The notes beneath the pieces were generated by a model. It was not told the origin of the DNA. It did not search any database and worked only from the letters and a program-made list of their open reading frames with translations. From Variibacter gotjawalensis (lineage in GTDB: Bacteria > Pseudomonadota > Alphaproteobacteria > Rhizobiales > Xanthobacteraceae): a stretch of DNA of 64,000 nucleotides. The position numbers and the translations under genes were made by a program. Position 1 is the stretch's first letter. Each line of letters starts with the position of its first letter. Where the stretch lies: NCBI RefSeq assembly GCF_002355335.1, contig NZ_AP014946.1:1999501-2063500 (forward strand), written 5' to 3'. Below, in pieces: positions 1-8,100 of the stretch.

Positions 1-212
1 CCGATGAAGCTCGGAATGCTTTCTGTTGCTTGTACCAAAGACTCTCCGGCCGCATCAGTCACGATGCAAGAAAAGTCGTAGCTTTCGCGAACGAGAGTGG
101 AGAAGCTGGTCCGCACAAGCGCGGCCGCGGCTTCATCGACAAGCGAAATGAGACGACGCCATAGAAGCTCGAGCTCGACGGCATCGAAGCGGCGTTGAAC
201 CTGGTCTTGCAT
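1..212 (-). CDS. Hydantoinase B/oxoprolinase subunit, N-terminal part (cut by window edge)
   Basis: The reading frame starts with ATG at 212 and runs off the left end of the window with about 70 codons visible. It begins MQDQVQRRFDAVELELLWRR and continues with an ALVRTSFSTLVRE stretch and a DFSCIVTDAAG stretch. Both match the start of HyuB-type proteins, including the full copies at 10095 and 36515. HyuB pairs with HyuA in ATP-dependent opening of hydantoins, lactams or 5-oxoproline. It lies 9 bases downstream of the hyuA-like gene on the same strand, so the two are almost certainly co-transcribed and act as one complex. Confidence 0.85.
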   Translation of the reverse strand, partial: MQDQVQRRFDAVELELLWRRLISLVDEAAAALVRTSFSTLVRESYDFSCIVTDAAGESLVQATESIPSFI

Positions 213-221
213 AGTCGGCAC

Positions 222-2306
222 TCAGTTCGGCATCTCAGTGAGGATTGATCCGTCGGGCAGCACGCTGGCGCTGCTTCCCGGGCCGATTATGAACGTACTT
301 TCGTTCTCTTCGAAGACGGCTGGTCCCACGATGCGTGCGCCCACCGCCAGCGCGTAGCGATCGTAGACCGGCGTCGAAAGAGGCTTGTCGGCATCTGCGA
401 AATACACATCGCGATGCCCTTTGAGTAGAACAGCGTCGTCACTGGCTGCATTGATCGTGAGGGCCGCATCTGCGCCCGGCATTGGCGCAATCAAAGCGAG
501 ACGAATGGCGACGAATTGAATATTCGCGCCGGGTGGCGTGCGGCCGAACAGATCGCGGTAGCTTTTCTCGAACACCGCCTTAGCGCCCTCGGCTGTGATT
601 GATTTCGGCAACGCGACAGTAATTTCCGATCCCTGGCCAGCGTATCGCATATCGGCTAACCGCTTGACCGTCGACTTCGCTATATTTGCGCCAGTCGATG
701 ATGCGATTCCCCGCGCTTCGGCTTCGAGCTCGGCAAAAGTATCCGACATCTGCGTCCACGACGCATCCTGTAGCGCGCAAACGAACGAACGAACGCGATC
801 AATTCGGGCCGGAGCCATTAGCATTCCGATTGTGCTTCCTGCGCCGGCACAAGGTGGGCAAACGACGTGGCGGACGCCAAGTTTGCGGCCAACATTCCAC
901 GCGTGAACCGGACCCGCGCCGCCCGTCGCGAGGAGCGCGTATTCGCTAGGAATACGGCCACGCTCCGCGATGGCAACGCGTGCGGCGCCTGCCATATTTT
1001 CGTTGACGACGTCATGGATACCAATCGCGCCGCGCGATGAGTCGAGACCGAGCTTCTCCGTAACACTGCGCAGCGCTCTGCTCGCTGCTGCTTCGTCGAT
1101 CCGCATCGCGCCGCCGAGAAAGAAATCGCCGTTGAGATAGCCGAGCGCCAAATCCGCATCTGTTACGGTCGGCTGCACGCCGCCGCGTCCATAGCAAGCC
1201 GGACCTGGCTCAGAACCCGCGCTTTCCGGGCCGACATTTAGCGTTCCGAGGGAGCTAGCGTGAGCGATAGATCCTCCGCCGGCACCAATTTCGATCAACT
1301 CGACGGTCGCGATTTGAATCGGCAAACCACTGCCGCGCAAAAACCGTTTCTGTCGCGCAGCCTCGAATCCCCAAGCAACGAGCGGCTCTCCGTCATCGAT
1401 CAGCGCGAGCTTTGCTGTCGTGCCGCCCATGTCGAACGCGAGCACTCGATGCAGTGCGGCATGCCGACTGAACCACGCCCCTGCAAGCGCACCTGCTGCC
1501 GGGCCGCTTTCCAACAACTGAACGGGCGATCGTTTGGCCTCAGCAACGTGAGTCAGTCCGCCGTTCGACAGCATGAGGAAAAGGCTGCCGGGAATGCCCG
1601 ATTGGCGAAGAGCGTTCTCGAGGCGATCGAGGTAGATCTCCGCTACAGGCTTAACATAGGCGTTCGTCACGGTTGTTACCATGCGCGAATATTCGCGGAT
1701 TTCCGGTGCGATTTCGCTCGATAGCGAGAGCGACAAATCCGGAAAGCGCTCGGCAACCGCTACGGCGATCGCACGCTCGTGCTTGGGATTGGCGTATGCA
1801 TGCAGGAAGCAAATCGCCAGGCTACGCATGCCGTCCGCAACTAGCTCCTCAACTTCTTTAAGAGCGGCGTTCACGTCGAGCGCTATCTCGATACTGCCGT
1901 CGGCGGCCAATCGCTCTTTCGCTTCGCGGCGCCATGGCCGTGCAACGAGTGGAGCGGGCATCTCAAGGAATAGATCGTAAAGCTCGTATTTTCTTTCGCG
2001 GCCGATTTCCAAGACATCCGAGAAGCCGGCTGTGGTTAGCAGTCCGGTTGGCGTGCCTTTGCGCTCGATGAGCGCATTGGTGAAAAGAGTCGTCGCGTGA
2101 ATGACGCGCCCGATTTGTGCCGCGCCGACATTTTCACGCGTGAGCAGTTTTTTGAGCCCCTCGATCGCGCCGCGCGACGGATCGTCATGCGTAGTGCTCT
2201 CTTTCCATATCGAAGCTTTCCCGTTTGTGGAATCCAATAAGACAACGTCAGTGAATGTTCCTCCGATATCGATGCCGAGGGACAATTCAGATTTGGAATT
2301 GTGCAT
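222..2306 (-). CDS. Hydantoinase/oxoprolinase A subunit (HyuA family)
   Basis: This 694-residue protein has the usual length of the HyuA/oxoprolinase family. The N-terminal nucleotide-binding motif GIDIGGTFTDVVL lies near residue 11, and a second actin-like phosphate motif, AFDMGGTTAKLAL, lies near residue 290. An EIGAGGGSIA loop follows. The family uses ATP to activate a cyclic amide or related carbonyl for ring opening or carboxylation, together with HyuB, which follows 9 bases downstream. The gene is 6 bases downstream of a Bug-type binding protein gene, so capture and degradation of the substrate are linked. The exact substrate (hydantoin, lactam, oxoproline, aromatic ketone) cannot be told. 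Confidence 0.9.
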   Translation of the reverse strand: MHNSKSELSLGIDIGGTFTDVVLLDSTNGKASIWKESTTHDDPSRGAIEGLKKLLTRENVGAAQIGRVIHATTLFTNALIERKGTPTGLLTTAGFSDVLEIGRERKYELYDLFLEMPAPLVARPWRREAKERLAADGSIEIALDVNAALKEVEELVADGMRSLAICFLHAYANPKHERAIAVAVAERFPDLSLSLSSEIAPEIREYSRMVTTVTNAYVKPVAEIYLDRLENALRQSGIPGSLFLMLSNGGLTHVAEAKRSPVQLLESGPAAGALAGAWFSRHAALHRVLAFDMGGTTAKLALIDDGEPLVAWGFEAARQKRFLRGSGLPIQIATVELIEIGAGGGSIAHASSLGTLNVGPESAGSEPGPACYGRGGVQPTVTDADLALGYLNGDFFLGGAMRIDEAAASRALRSVTEKLGLDSSRGAIGIHDVVNENMAGAARVAIAERGRIPSEYALLATGGAGPVHAWNVGRKLGVRHVVCPPCAGAGSTIGMLMAPARIDRVRSFVCALQDASWTQMSDTFAELEAEARGIASSTGANIAKSTVKRLADMRYAGQGSEITVALPKSITAEGAKAVFEKSYRDLFGRTPPGANIQFVAIRLALIAPMPGADAALTINAASDDAVLLKGHRDVYFADADKPLSTPVYDRYALAVGARIVGPAVFEENESTFIIGPGSSASVLPDGSILTEMPN

Positions 2307-2312
2307 GCTGAC

Positions 2313-3335
2313 CTATTCGATACGTATGTTCGATGCTTTGGCGACAGCAGCCCAGCGAGCTCGATCTCGCATGATTTGCTCTTTGAACGCCGGACCAGAG
2401 ATTGGAAGCGGCTCCAATCCGCGGGCTGCCAGAGCCTGAATCGTTTCCGGTTCGCGTAAGGCGGCTCCAAAGAGCGCGCTGACACGTTCGACGACAGCTG
2501 TCGGCATGTTGGCCGGGCCGGCAAGGCCGAACCAATTGTTGAACTCGAGACTTGGGAAACGCGTCGCCAATGGAGCGGCTTTCGGAATGAGAGGCGACGG
2601 ATGGGTCGATGTCACTCCGAGCGCTTTCATCTTTCCCTCTCCGACCATCGACGCGACTTCCGCGACATTCGCAACGAAAATGTCGACGCGGCCGCCAACG
2701 ATGTCCATTGTCGCAGGCGCTCCACCTCGGTAGGGAACATGGATCATCTGAAGACCGAGTTCGCCTGCGATGTAGGCAGCAGCCAAATGATTGATCGAGC
2801 CCGGTCCTGATGATGCATATGTCGCGTTTCCGCCGCGAGAGCGCACATGCGACACAAAGCCATCAATATCGTCGAAGGGAGCGTCCGGCCGCGCGACGAG
2901 CGCCATCGCACTGCCCGCGAGATTAGTCACCGGTGTGAGCGCGGTATCGACATTGAGCGAAGCCCTGGACCCCGGAACGGCGGGAAGGACCGACATCATG
3001 CCCATGATGGCGCTGGCGAGCGTGTACCCATCCGGCTCCGCTTGAGAAGCAGCCTGCGCGGCAATCAGTCCATATGCGCCACTGCGTACCTCACCGACGA
3101 TGACGGCGCCAGACGTTCGCCGCGCGCCTTCGCCAACCAGACGTACGACGATGTCGACTGCTCCTCCGGCCGGGTAACCGATGTAAACGTGGATAGGTTT
3201 GCTCGGGAACCAAGACTGCGCGCCTGCCTTTCCGGATAGCAGGGCCGCCGCCGGAACCAACCCAACCAGAAGCTCTCGGCGTGAAAGAGCTAAATTCGGC
3301 GACGCGACACAGGTTCGACGCGGACGCTTGATCAT
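2313..3335 (-). CDS. Bug-type TTT substrate-binding protein, Tat signal
   Basis: A periplasmic solute-binding protein of the Bug/TctC family, which normally delivers carboxylates to the TctAB permease. The start at 3335 (MIKRPRRTC...) gives 340 residues. It places a twin-arginine motif, SRRELLVGLVPAAALL, about 20 residues in, followed by an A-x-A cleavage region ending AGAQS. The mature part opens with the typical YPAGGAVDIVVRLV loop, and VPYRGGAPATMDIVGG appears later. The start codon overlaps the stop of a 39-codon upstream ORF (ATGA), which suggests coupled translation. No TctA or TctB gene is nearby. Operon order is leader, Bug, hyuA, hyuB. Confidence 0.85.
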   Translation of the reverse strand: MIKRPRRTCVASPNLALSRRELLVGLVPAAALLSGKAGAQSWFPSKPIHVYIGYPAGGAVDIVVRLVGEGARRTSGAVIVGEVRSGAYGLIAAQAASQAEPDGYTLASAIMGMMSVLPAVPGSRASLNVDTALTPVTNLAGSAMALVARPDAPFDDIDGFVSHVRSRGGNATYASSGPGSINHLAAAYIAGELGLQMIHVPYRGGAPATMDIVGGRVDIFVANVAEVASMVGEGKMKALGVTSTHPSPLIPKAAPLATRFPSLEFNNWFGLAGPANMPTAVVERVSALFGAALREPETIQALAARGLEPLPISGPAFKEQIMRDRARWAAVAKASNIRIE

Positions 3336-3451
3336 GCTGGCAAGCTCGCATAGCCAAGGTTGATAACAACAACGAGCGCTGCTTTGACGACGCTTACGGC
3401 CGGCCGAGGTTTGGCCACGGCAAATGGCAAAGTAGGGGTCCAATGGCTCAT
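3332..3451 (-). CDS. Possible 39-residue leader peptide overlapping the Bug gene start
   Basis: ATG at 3451 is preceded by AAGGAG with a 6-base gap, the best ribosome site in this stretch. The frame encodes 39 residues, starting MSHWTPTLPF and ending in a hydrophobic run (VVKAALVVVINLGYASLPA). Its TGA overlaps the ATG of the Bug-type protein in an ATGA arrangement. The Bug gene itself has no clear ribosome site, so this small frame may bring ribosomes to it by translational coupling. It could also be a small membrane peptide. I do not recognise the sequence. The frame and overlap are seen; the coupling role is inferred. Confidence 0.5.
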   Translation of the reverse strand: MSHWTPTLPFAVAKPRPAVSVVKAALVVVINLGYASLPA

Positions 3452-3798
3452 GCGAGACTCCTTAATCGCTCGAAGGGCCTAGGCGGAACACTCCGCGCAC
3501 ATTCACCGCTGGACAGCTTAGGCGCGCCGCTCTAGTCGGGGCCAATGCTATTCAGACAACGGACAATGCATTTTTGATATAGCCTGAGTATCATAACAGG
3601 TGCGCTGAACCTGAGCGAGGTAGCTTTCGATAACGCGCTGGATGCGCACAGTCTTGTGGAAAGCGCGTTGCGTGGTCTGACAAGCGCTATTGTATTTGCC
3701 CGACTTACTTCAAAGAATTTGATGCTGCCGGCGACACTCGAGAAAATCAGGCAACCATGCAGGCGACGCGAAACCGTGCGCCGAGCCTCTCATGAGCT
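3452..3798. other. Intergenic region upstream of the Bug-hyuAB operon
   Basis: About 350 bases lie between the leader ORF of the minus-strand Bug-hyuAB operon and the 3' end of the LysR gene. Any frames here have poor codon use. The segment must hold the operon promoter. An AT-rich patch near 3568-3598 (tttttgatatagcctgagtatc) is the most promoter-like part, but I cannot assign -35 and -10 boxes with confidence. Confidence 0.4.
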
Positions 3799-4677
3799 TT
3801 ACAATATCGGGTTGCTAGGCAAATCAGAGTGTTGTTGGCTTTCGGTCATCGCCTCTATGATGCGATCGCCTAGAAGGTGGCCGGCGCGCGATAGGGAGCG
3901 CGTTTTGTGCAAGCAAATGTCGGCGGCGGGTAGCGGCGGCAACGTGGATGGAGCTACGTGGCGGAGACTGCGCGGAAAAGTTCCAGCTTTCATCACGGTG
4001 ACAGCAAGGCCTTCGGCGGCGACAGCTTCGACCGCGGCTGTACTGTGGCTAACGAAAGCCAGGCGCCATGGCCGGCCGATTTTGTCGAGAGCATCGATGG
4101 CCCACTCCCGGAACAAACAGCCGGGTGGGTAGAGCGCCAGCTGTAATTGATCGGATGCGTCGAGACCGTTGATTGCCGTAGCCCAGACGGCTTGCTCGCG
4201 GCGCAGGAGATGCCCCTTGCCCATGCCAGACGGATGCATCGCAACGACTAGATCGAACGAGCTTCCGAGCCGCTCGACCATCGCTCCGGTGAGCCCTGTC
4301 TCCATCGCGATGCGCACGCGCGGGTAACTCAGCGCGAACGACGCGAGCAGTCTTGGAATGATCCTCGTACCGTAATCGTCCATCACGCCGAGCCGGACGA
4401 GACCTTCGACCTTGTGATCCCGCAACCGACCAGCCGCTTCTTCGCCAAGTGCGAGGATGCGGCGCGCGTATCCAAGCAAAGCCTCGCCAGATGGACTAAG
4501 CGCAACATGCGACCGGTTGCGAATGAACAACGGAGCGCCGATCCGATCTTCGAGGCGCTTTATCTGCATGCTGACGGCAGATTGTGTTCGATTCAGTCCA
4601 GACGCCGCGCGCGTGAAGGAGCGATTGTCCGCGACAGCGACGAAGGCCGAAAGGAGTTCTGGCTCGAGGTTCAGCAT
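3799..4677 (-). CDS. LysR family transcriptional regulator
   Basis: This 292-residue protein has the N-terminal winged helix-turn-helix typical of LysR regulators (SFTRAASGLNRTQSAVSMQI within residues 20-45, then a GAPLFIRN wing) and a C-terminal effector-binding half. ATG at 4677 was chosen over the TTG just before it. The gene is divergent from the EamA exporter at 4765, with 87 bases between, which is the standard layout for a LysR regulator and its target. A decayed partial copy of the effector-binding half lies at 39429-39912, about 35 kb away. The ligand is unknown. Confidence 0.88.
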   Translation of the reverse strand: MLNLEPELLSAFVAVADNRSFTRAASGLNRTQSAVSMQIKRLEDRIGAPLFIRNRSHVALSPSGEALLGYARRILALGEEAAGRLRDHKVEGLVRLGVMDDYGTRIIPRLLASFALSYPRVRIAMETGLTGAMVERLGSSFDLVVAMHPSGMGKGHLLRREQAVWATAINGLDASDQLQLALYPPGCLFREWAIDALDKIGRPWRLAFVSHSTAAVEAVAAEGLAVTVMKAGTFPRSLRHVAPSTLPPLPAADICLHKTRSLSRAGHLLGDRIIEAMTESQQHSDLPSNPIL

Positions 4678-4764
4678 CAAGGTTCATGATAAGATCGTTC
4701 ACAACAATTCCATATCTTGATTTGTTGGACAAGCTATCGTCGTTCGCACAGTGGGTGGTCGACG

Positions 4765-5646
4765 ATGGAATTGATTGGTGTGATTGCGGCCGTTGCGTCG
4801 AGCGCTATCGGAGGCGCGTCAATAGCGCTGACGCGCTTCGTCGTAACGGATGCGGACCCGTTTTTGATCGGCGCCTTTCGATTCGGGATCGGCTTCGCGC
4901 TTCTGCTGCCCTTGGCTTGCCTCGGTCGAACGCGATGGCCGGCGAGAGCGGACCTTCCCGCTGTGGCAGCATTAGGTCTGCTCTTCTTCGGCATGTTCCC
5001 AGTGTTGTTCAACGCCTCGCTCGCGTACACGACAGCGGCGCGAGCCTCGCTCGCCCTCTCGACGCTGCCGCTGCTCACGATGATCATTGCTGCGCTGCTG
5101 GGTGTCGAGCCGCTGACACGGCGCAAGTTAGCTGGCGTTTGCATTTCGACATCAGGTGTCGTGATCGCCCTGACGAGCGGATTGGCTTACGCCCCAGCCG
5201 GCGCATGGCGTGGCGATCTGCTCATGCTCGCCGCAGCCGTTTGTATGGCGCTCTATAACGTTTGGTCACGCCCGTATATCGCTCGATCCGGTGCGATCCC
5301 ATTCACCTGCGTCGCGATGGGAATGGGCGGCGCTGTGCTCATCGTGATCGCGCTATGCAATGGCGGACCTGCGCAAGTGAAGGCTTTCGGTCCGACGCAA
5401 TGGTGGACGCTCAGCTTGCTCGGCGCGTTCGGTGGCGCGCTGACGTTCTATCTGTGGGCTGCTGCGCTGGCGCGGACAACACCGACGCGCGTTGCGTTGT
5501 CCGTAACCGTCAATCCGATCGTCGCGTCGATCGTTGCGGCATTTCTGCTGGCGGAACCACTACAGTGGACCATCGGCGTCGGGTTGCTCGCGGTCATGAT
5601 CGGCATATTGTTTGCTACGACAAGCGCAGGTCGGAGAAGCGATTAA
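4765..5646 (+). CDS. EamA/DMT family transporter
   Basis: A 293-residue inner-membrane protein with about ten hydrophobic segments arranged as two EamA repeats. This fits drug/metabolite exporters of the RhaT/RarD/YdcZ type, which usually export amino acids or small metabolites. The start at ATG 4765 (MELIGVIAAVASSAIGG) begins directly with the first membrane segment; a longer in-frame version from 4717 adds a polar stretch unlikely to be translated. The second repeat carries a characteristic SVTVNPIVASIVAAFLLAEPL segment. The divergent LysR gene likely controls it. The substrate cannot be told. Confidence 0.85.
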   Translation: MELIGVIAAVASSAIGGASIALTRFVVTDADPFLIGAFRFGIGFALLLPLACLGRTRWPARADLPAVAALGLLFFGMFPVLFNASLAYTTAARASLALSTLPLLTMIIAALLGVEPLTRRKLAGVCISTSGVVIALTSGLAYAPAGAWRGDLLMLAAAVCMALYNVWSRPYIARSGAIPFTCVAMGMGGAVLIVIALCNGGPAQVKAFGPTQWWTLSLLGAFGGALTFYLWAAALARTTPTRVALSVTVNPIVASIVAAFLLAEPLQWTIGVGLLAVMIGILFATTSAGRRSD

Positions 5647-6117
5647 CGCGGCAGGTTTTCCGTTTGCCATGCGCGTTGGCGACATTTTCTGCGCGCACAG
5701 CTATCGCTCGGCAAGAAAGCCATTGCTTGTTGGCGATGTCAGGTTCTAGACGTGGTGAGCTTTTTTGCGAGGCGCATCGCTCTCGGTGTCCGCGGCTGCT
5801 AGCAGTTACTGAAACTTGGCCCGGCATTGGTCTGGTGCGAGCGTGGTTATCCCGCCTGCATCGGTCGTCGTCCTCCATACGCAATTTTACGATGCTGAGC
5901 GCTGATCAGATCACCAGCGCGAATGTTACGTAGGAAGCGGTGACCGACTTTACGTACTATGCCGGGGATCTTCAGGTCACAACGCGCGGCCGTTGTAACG
6001 AGGAGATTGTGCTCAGTCTTCGCATGACCTACAGGTCTGCAACCGCGGCCGCCAGTGCGCTGTGCTATTCAGATAGAGAGCTTCCGGCACCATTGTCTTG
6101 AAAAGGACGTGGACGCC
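5647..6117. other. Intergenic region without a convincing gene
   Basis: This 471-base gap lies between the 3' ends of the EamA gene and the second LysR gene. Open frames here have codon use unlike the neighbours and no good ribosome sites. One inverted repeat, GCGCTG (5899-5904) with CAGCGC (5915-5920), could form a 6-base-pair hairpin, but no T-run follows. It may hold decayed sequence. Confidence 0.35.
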
Positions 6118-7011
6118 CTAACTGCGGCGCTCGGATATTTTTGTCGTGGAAATAGCGCGACTCAAAGCGTCTGCAGCTGCCGACATTGTCCGTCCTCGTC
6201 TGGAAATCAGGTAGATAGGCCGAGATAGGTGCGGCGCCTCAATGAGTTTGGAACTGAGCATAGGACGTGCGAACTGGTGCAGGCTTAGCGATGGAACAAT
6301 TGTGACCCCGAGCCCGGCTTCGACCATAGCGGCGACTGTCGCCATGTAGTTCGCCTCCCGCGCATCTTTCAGTTCCATCCCTTCAAAAGCGGTGTCGATG
6401 ACACGCCTAACGCTGCTGTTCCGTGTGAGATGAATGAACGGGTGAGCCGCAATATCTGACGGCGAAATCTTGCGGCGCGCGAGCAGGGGATGCCCGCGCT
6501 GGCACACAAGATAGAACCGATCCGTGGCGACCAGCTTGCGCTCCAAATCCTCGGCGCTGCCAATCGTCGTTAGGCCGAGATCGACATCGCCGCTACGAAC
6601 TAGCGAGACGCATGTCTCGGAGACCTCATCTCGCAGCATCACCTGAATGTTGGGGTGCTGCGCGGCAAGACGCGAGATGATCGTCGGCATCCATCCGGCA
6701 GCAACCGATGGGAGAGCCGCAATCGCAACGCGGCCGCGGCGCCGCGCGGCACGATCGCGGAATACTTCGACGATGTCGGAAAGGTCGGCGAATAGCTGAT
6801 GAGCGAACGGCTCGAACACCTCACCATCCGCCGTAAGCTCAACGCGGCGCGTCGTCCTGTCGAACAGTTTGGCGCCGAGCGCATGTTCCAGCGACGACAC
6901 GCGCGTGCTGAACGCTGATTGCGATAGGCCGCAACGGGCGGCAGCCCTGGTGAAGCTCTTCTCCTGCGCAAGCGTCAGGAAGATCTGGAGGTCGTGGCTG
7001 GTTATATTCAT
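6118..7011 (-). CDS. LysR family transcriptional regulator
   Basis: A 297-residue LysR-type regulator. The N-terminal HTH is clear (SFTRAAARCGLSQSAFSTRV near residues 20-40, then LGAKLFDRTTRRVELTADG). The rest is a periplasmic-binding-protein-like effector domain. ATG at 7011 (MNITSHDLQIFL) is preferred to the TTG four codons upstream. The gene is divergent from the Bug-hyuA-hyuB-PaiB operon starting at 7103, with 91 bases between. This is the layout expected for the activator of that operon. The inducer is unknown. Confidence 0.88.
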   Translation of the reverse strand: MNITSHDLQIFLTLAQEKSFTRAAARCGLSQSAFSTRVSSLEHALGAKLFDRTTRRVELTADGEVFEPFAHQLFADLSDIVEVFRDRAARRRGRVAIAALPSVAAGWMPTIISRLAAQHPNIQVMLRDEVSETCVSLVRSGDVDLGLTTIGSAEDLERKLVATDRFYLVCQRGHPLLARRKISPSDIAAHPFIHLTRNSSVRRVIDTAFEGMELKDAREANYMATVAAMVEAGLGVTIVPSLSLHQFARPMLSSKLIEAPHLSRPIYLISRRGRTMSAAADALSRAISTTKISERRS

Positions 7012-7102
7012 GAGACCGATCAATCGCTCCGATCTTTCGATTTATCAGATGTCTGGGCTGGCGTTAAGCTTCATTAGCCGGCTCCGAAGACTGAGGGTTC
7101 CG

Positions 7103-8080
7103 ATGGTCAAGATTTCGCGCAGATCACTCCTCCGCAGCGTTGGTATGGCTTCTCTCGCGGTGCCGTTTGTTGGGCGCGCTTGGGCTCAGGACACGTTCCC
7201 GGCGCGGCCCGTGACACTGATAGTTCCGTTCCCGGCCGGAGGTACAGCGGACACGACCTTCCGTCTCCTTGCGACGATCGCGTCGCGGCATCTCGGGCAA
7301 TCCATCGTTGTCGAGAACCGGCCGGGCGCGAGCGCGACGCTCGGCGCAGTCGCGATGCTGTCGGTGCCGCCTGATGGCTATAGGATCGCGGTGACGCATT
7401 CGGCCGTGCTCCGTGTTCAGCTGATGCAACAGACGCAGTACGACGCGCTGAAGGATTTTACGCCGATCATTCAGGTCAGCGCTTTCAACGTCGGCATCGT
7501 TGTGCGCAACGAGTCGCCGCTGAAGACCTGGGCGGATTTCGTTGCCGACGCGAAGAAGCGCCCGGGCGATGTGAATTACGGCACCAATGGCCCGGCGACA
7601 TCGCAGAATCTCGCCCTCATTCAAGTCGCCGATATCGAGAAAATGAAAATCACGCACGTGCCCTTCAAAGGAGATTCCGAAGGCATCGCGGCGCTGCTCG
7701 GCGGTCACATCGATGCGCATGCTGGCGGTACGATCCTCGGCGATCTCGTCGATAATGGGCAGGCGCGCTGGCTTGCCGTGTTTTCCGATGAGCGCATCAA
7801 GCGCTGGCCAAATGTGCCGACTCTCTACGATCTCGGCTACGACGTGACGGCCGCAAGCCCGAATGGCTTGATCGGGCCGAAGGGCATGCCGGCCGAAGTC
7901 GTGCAGCGCCTGCACGATGCGTTCAAGCTCGCGGTGCTCGATCCCGAGCATGTGGCGATTCAAGAGAAATACGGGCAGCCGATCTCGTACAAGGACAGCG
8001 CCGGTTTCGCCGAGACGATCCGCAAGAATTTCGAGCTGGAGCGCGAGAAAATTAAGCGCGCTGGCCTGCTGCGTTCGTAA
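7103..8080 (+). CDS. Bug-type TTT substrate-binding protein, Tat signal
   Basis: Periplasmic binding protein of the Bug/TctC family, 325 residues. ATG at 7103 follows a GAGGG ribosome site and gives a twin-arginine signal (SRRSLLRSVGMASLAVP, then GRAWAQ at the cleavage site). The mature protein has the family loops VPFPAGGTADTTFRLL and VENRPGASATLGA near its start and HVPFKGDSEGIAALLGG in the middle. It is the first gene of an operon with hyuA (20 bases on), hyuB and a PaiB-like regulator. It probably captures the compound, or a related one, that HyuAB processes. No TctAB permease gene is nearby. Confidence 0.9.
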   Translation: MVKISRRSLLRSVGMASLAVPFVGRAWAQDTFPARPVTLIVPFPAGGTADTTFRLLATIASRHLGQSIVVENRPGASATLGAVAMLSVPPDGYRIAVTHSAVLRVQLMQQTQYDALKDFTPIIQVSAFNVGIVVRNESPLKTWADFVADAKKRPGDVNYGTNGPATSQNLALIQVADIEKMKITHVPFKGDSEGIAALLGGHIDAHAGGTILGDLVDNGQARWLAVFSDERIKRWPNVPTLYDLGYDVTAASPNGLIGPKGMPAEVVQRLHDAFKLAVLDPEHVAIQEKYGQPISYKDSAGFAETIRKNFELEREKIKRAGLLRS

Positions 8081-8100
8081 TCGAGAAGACGGAATAGACA

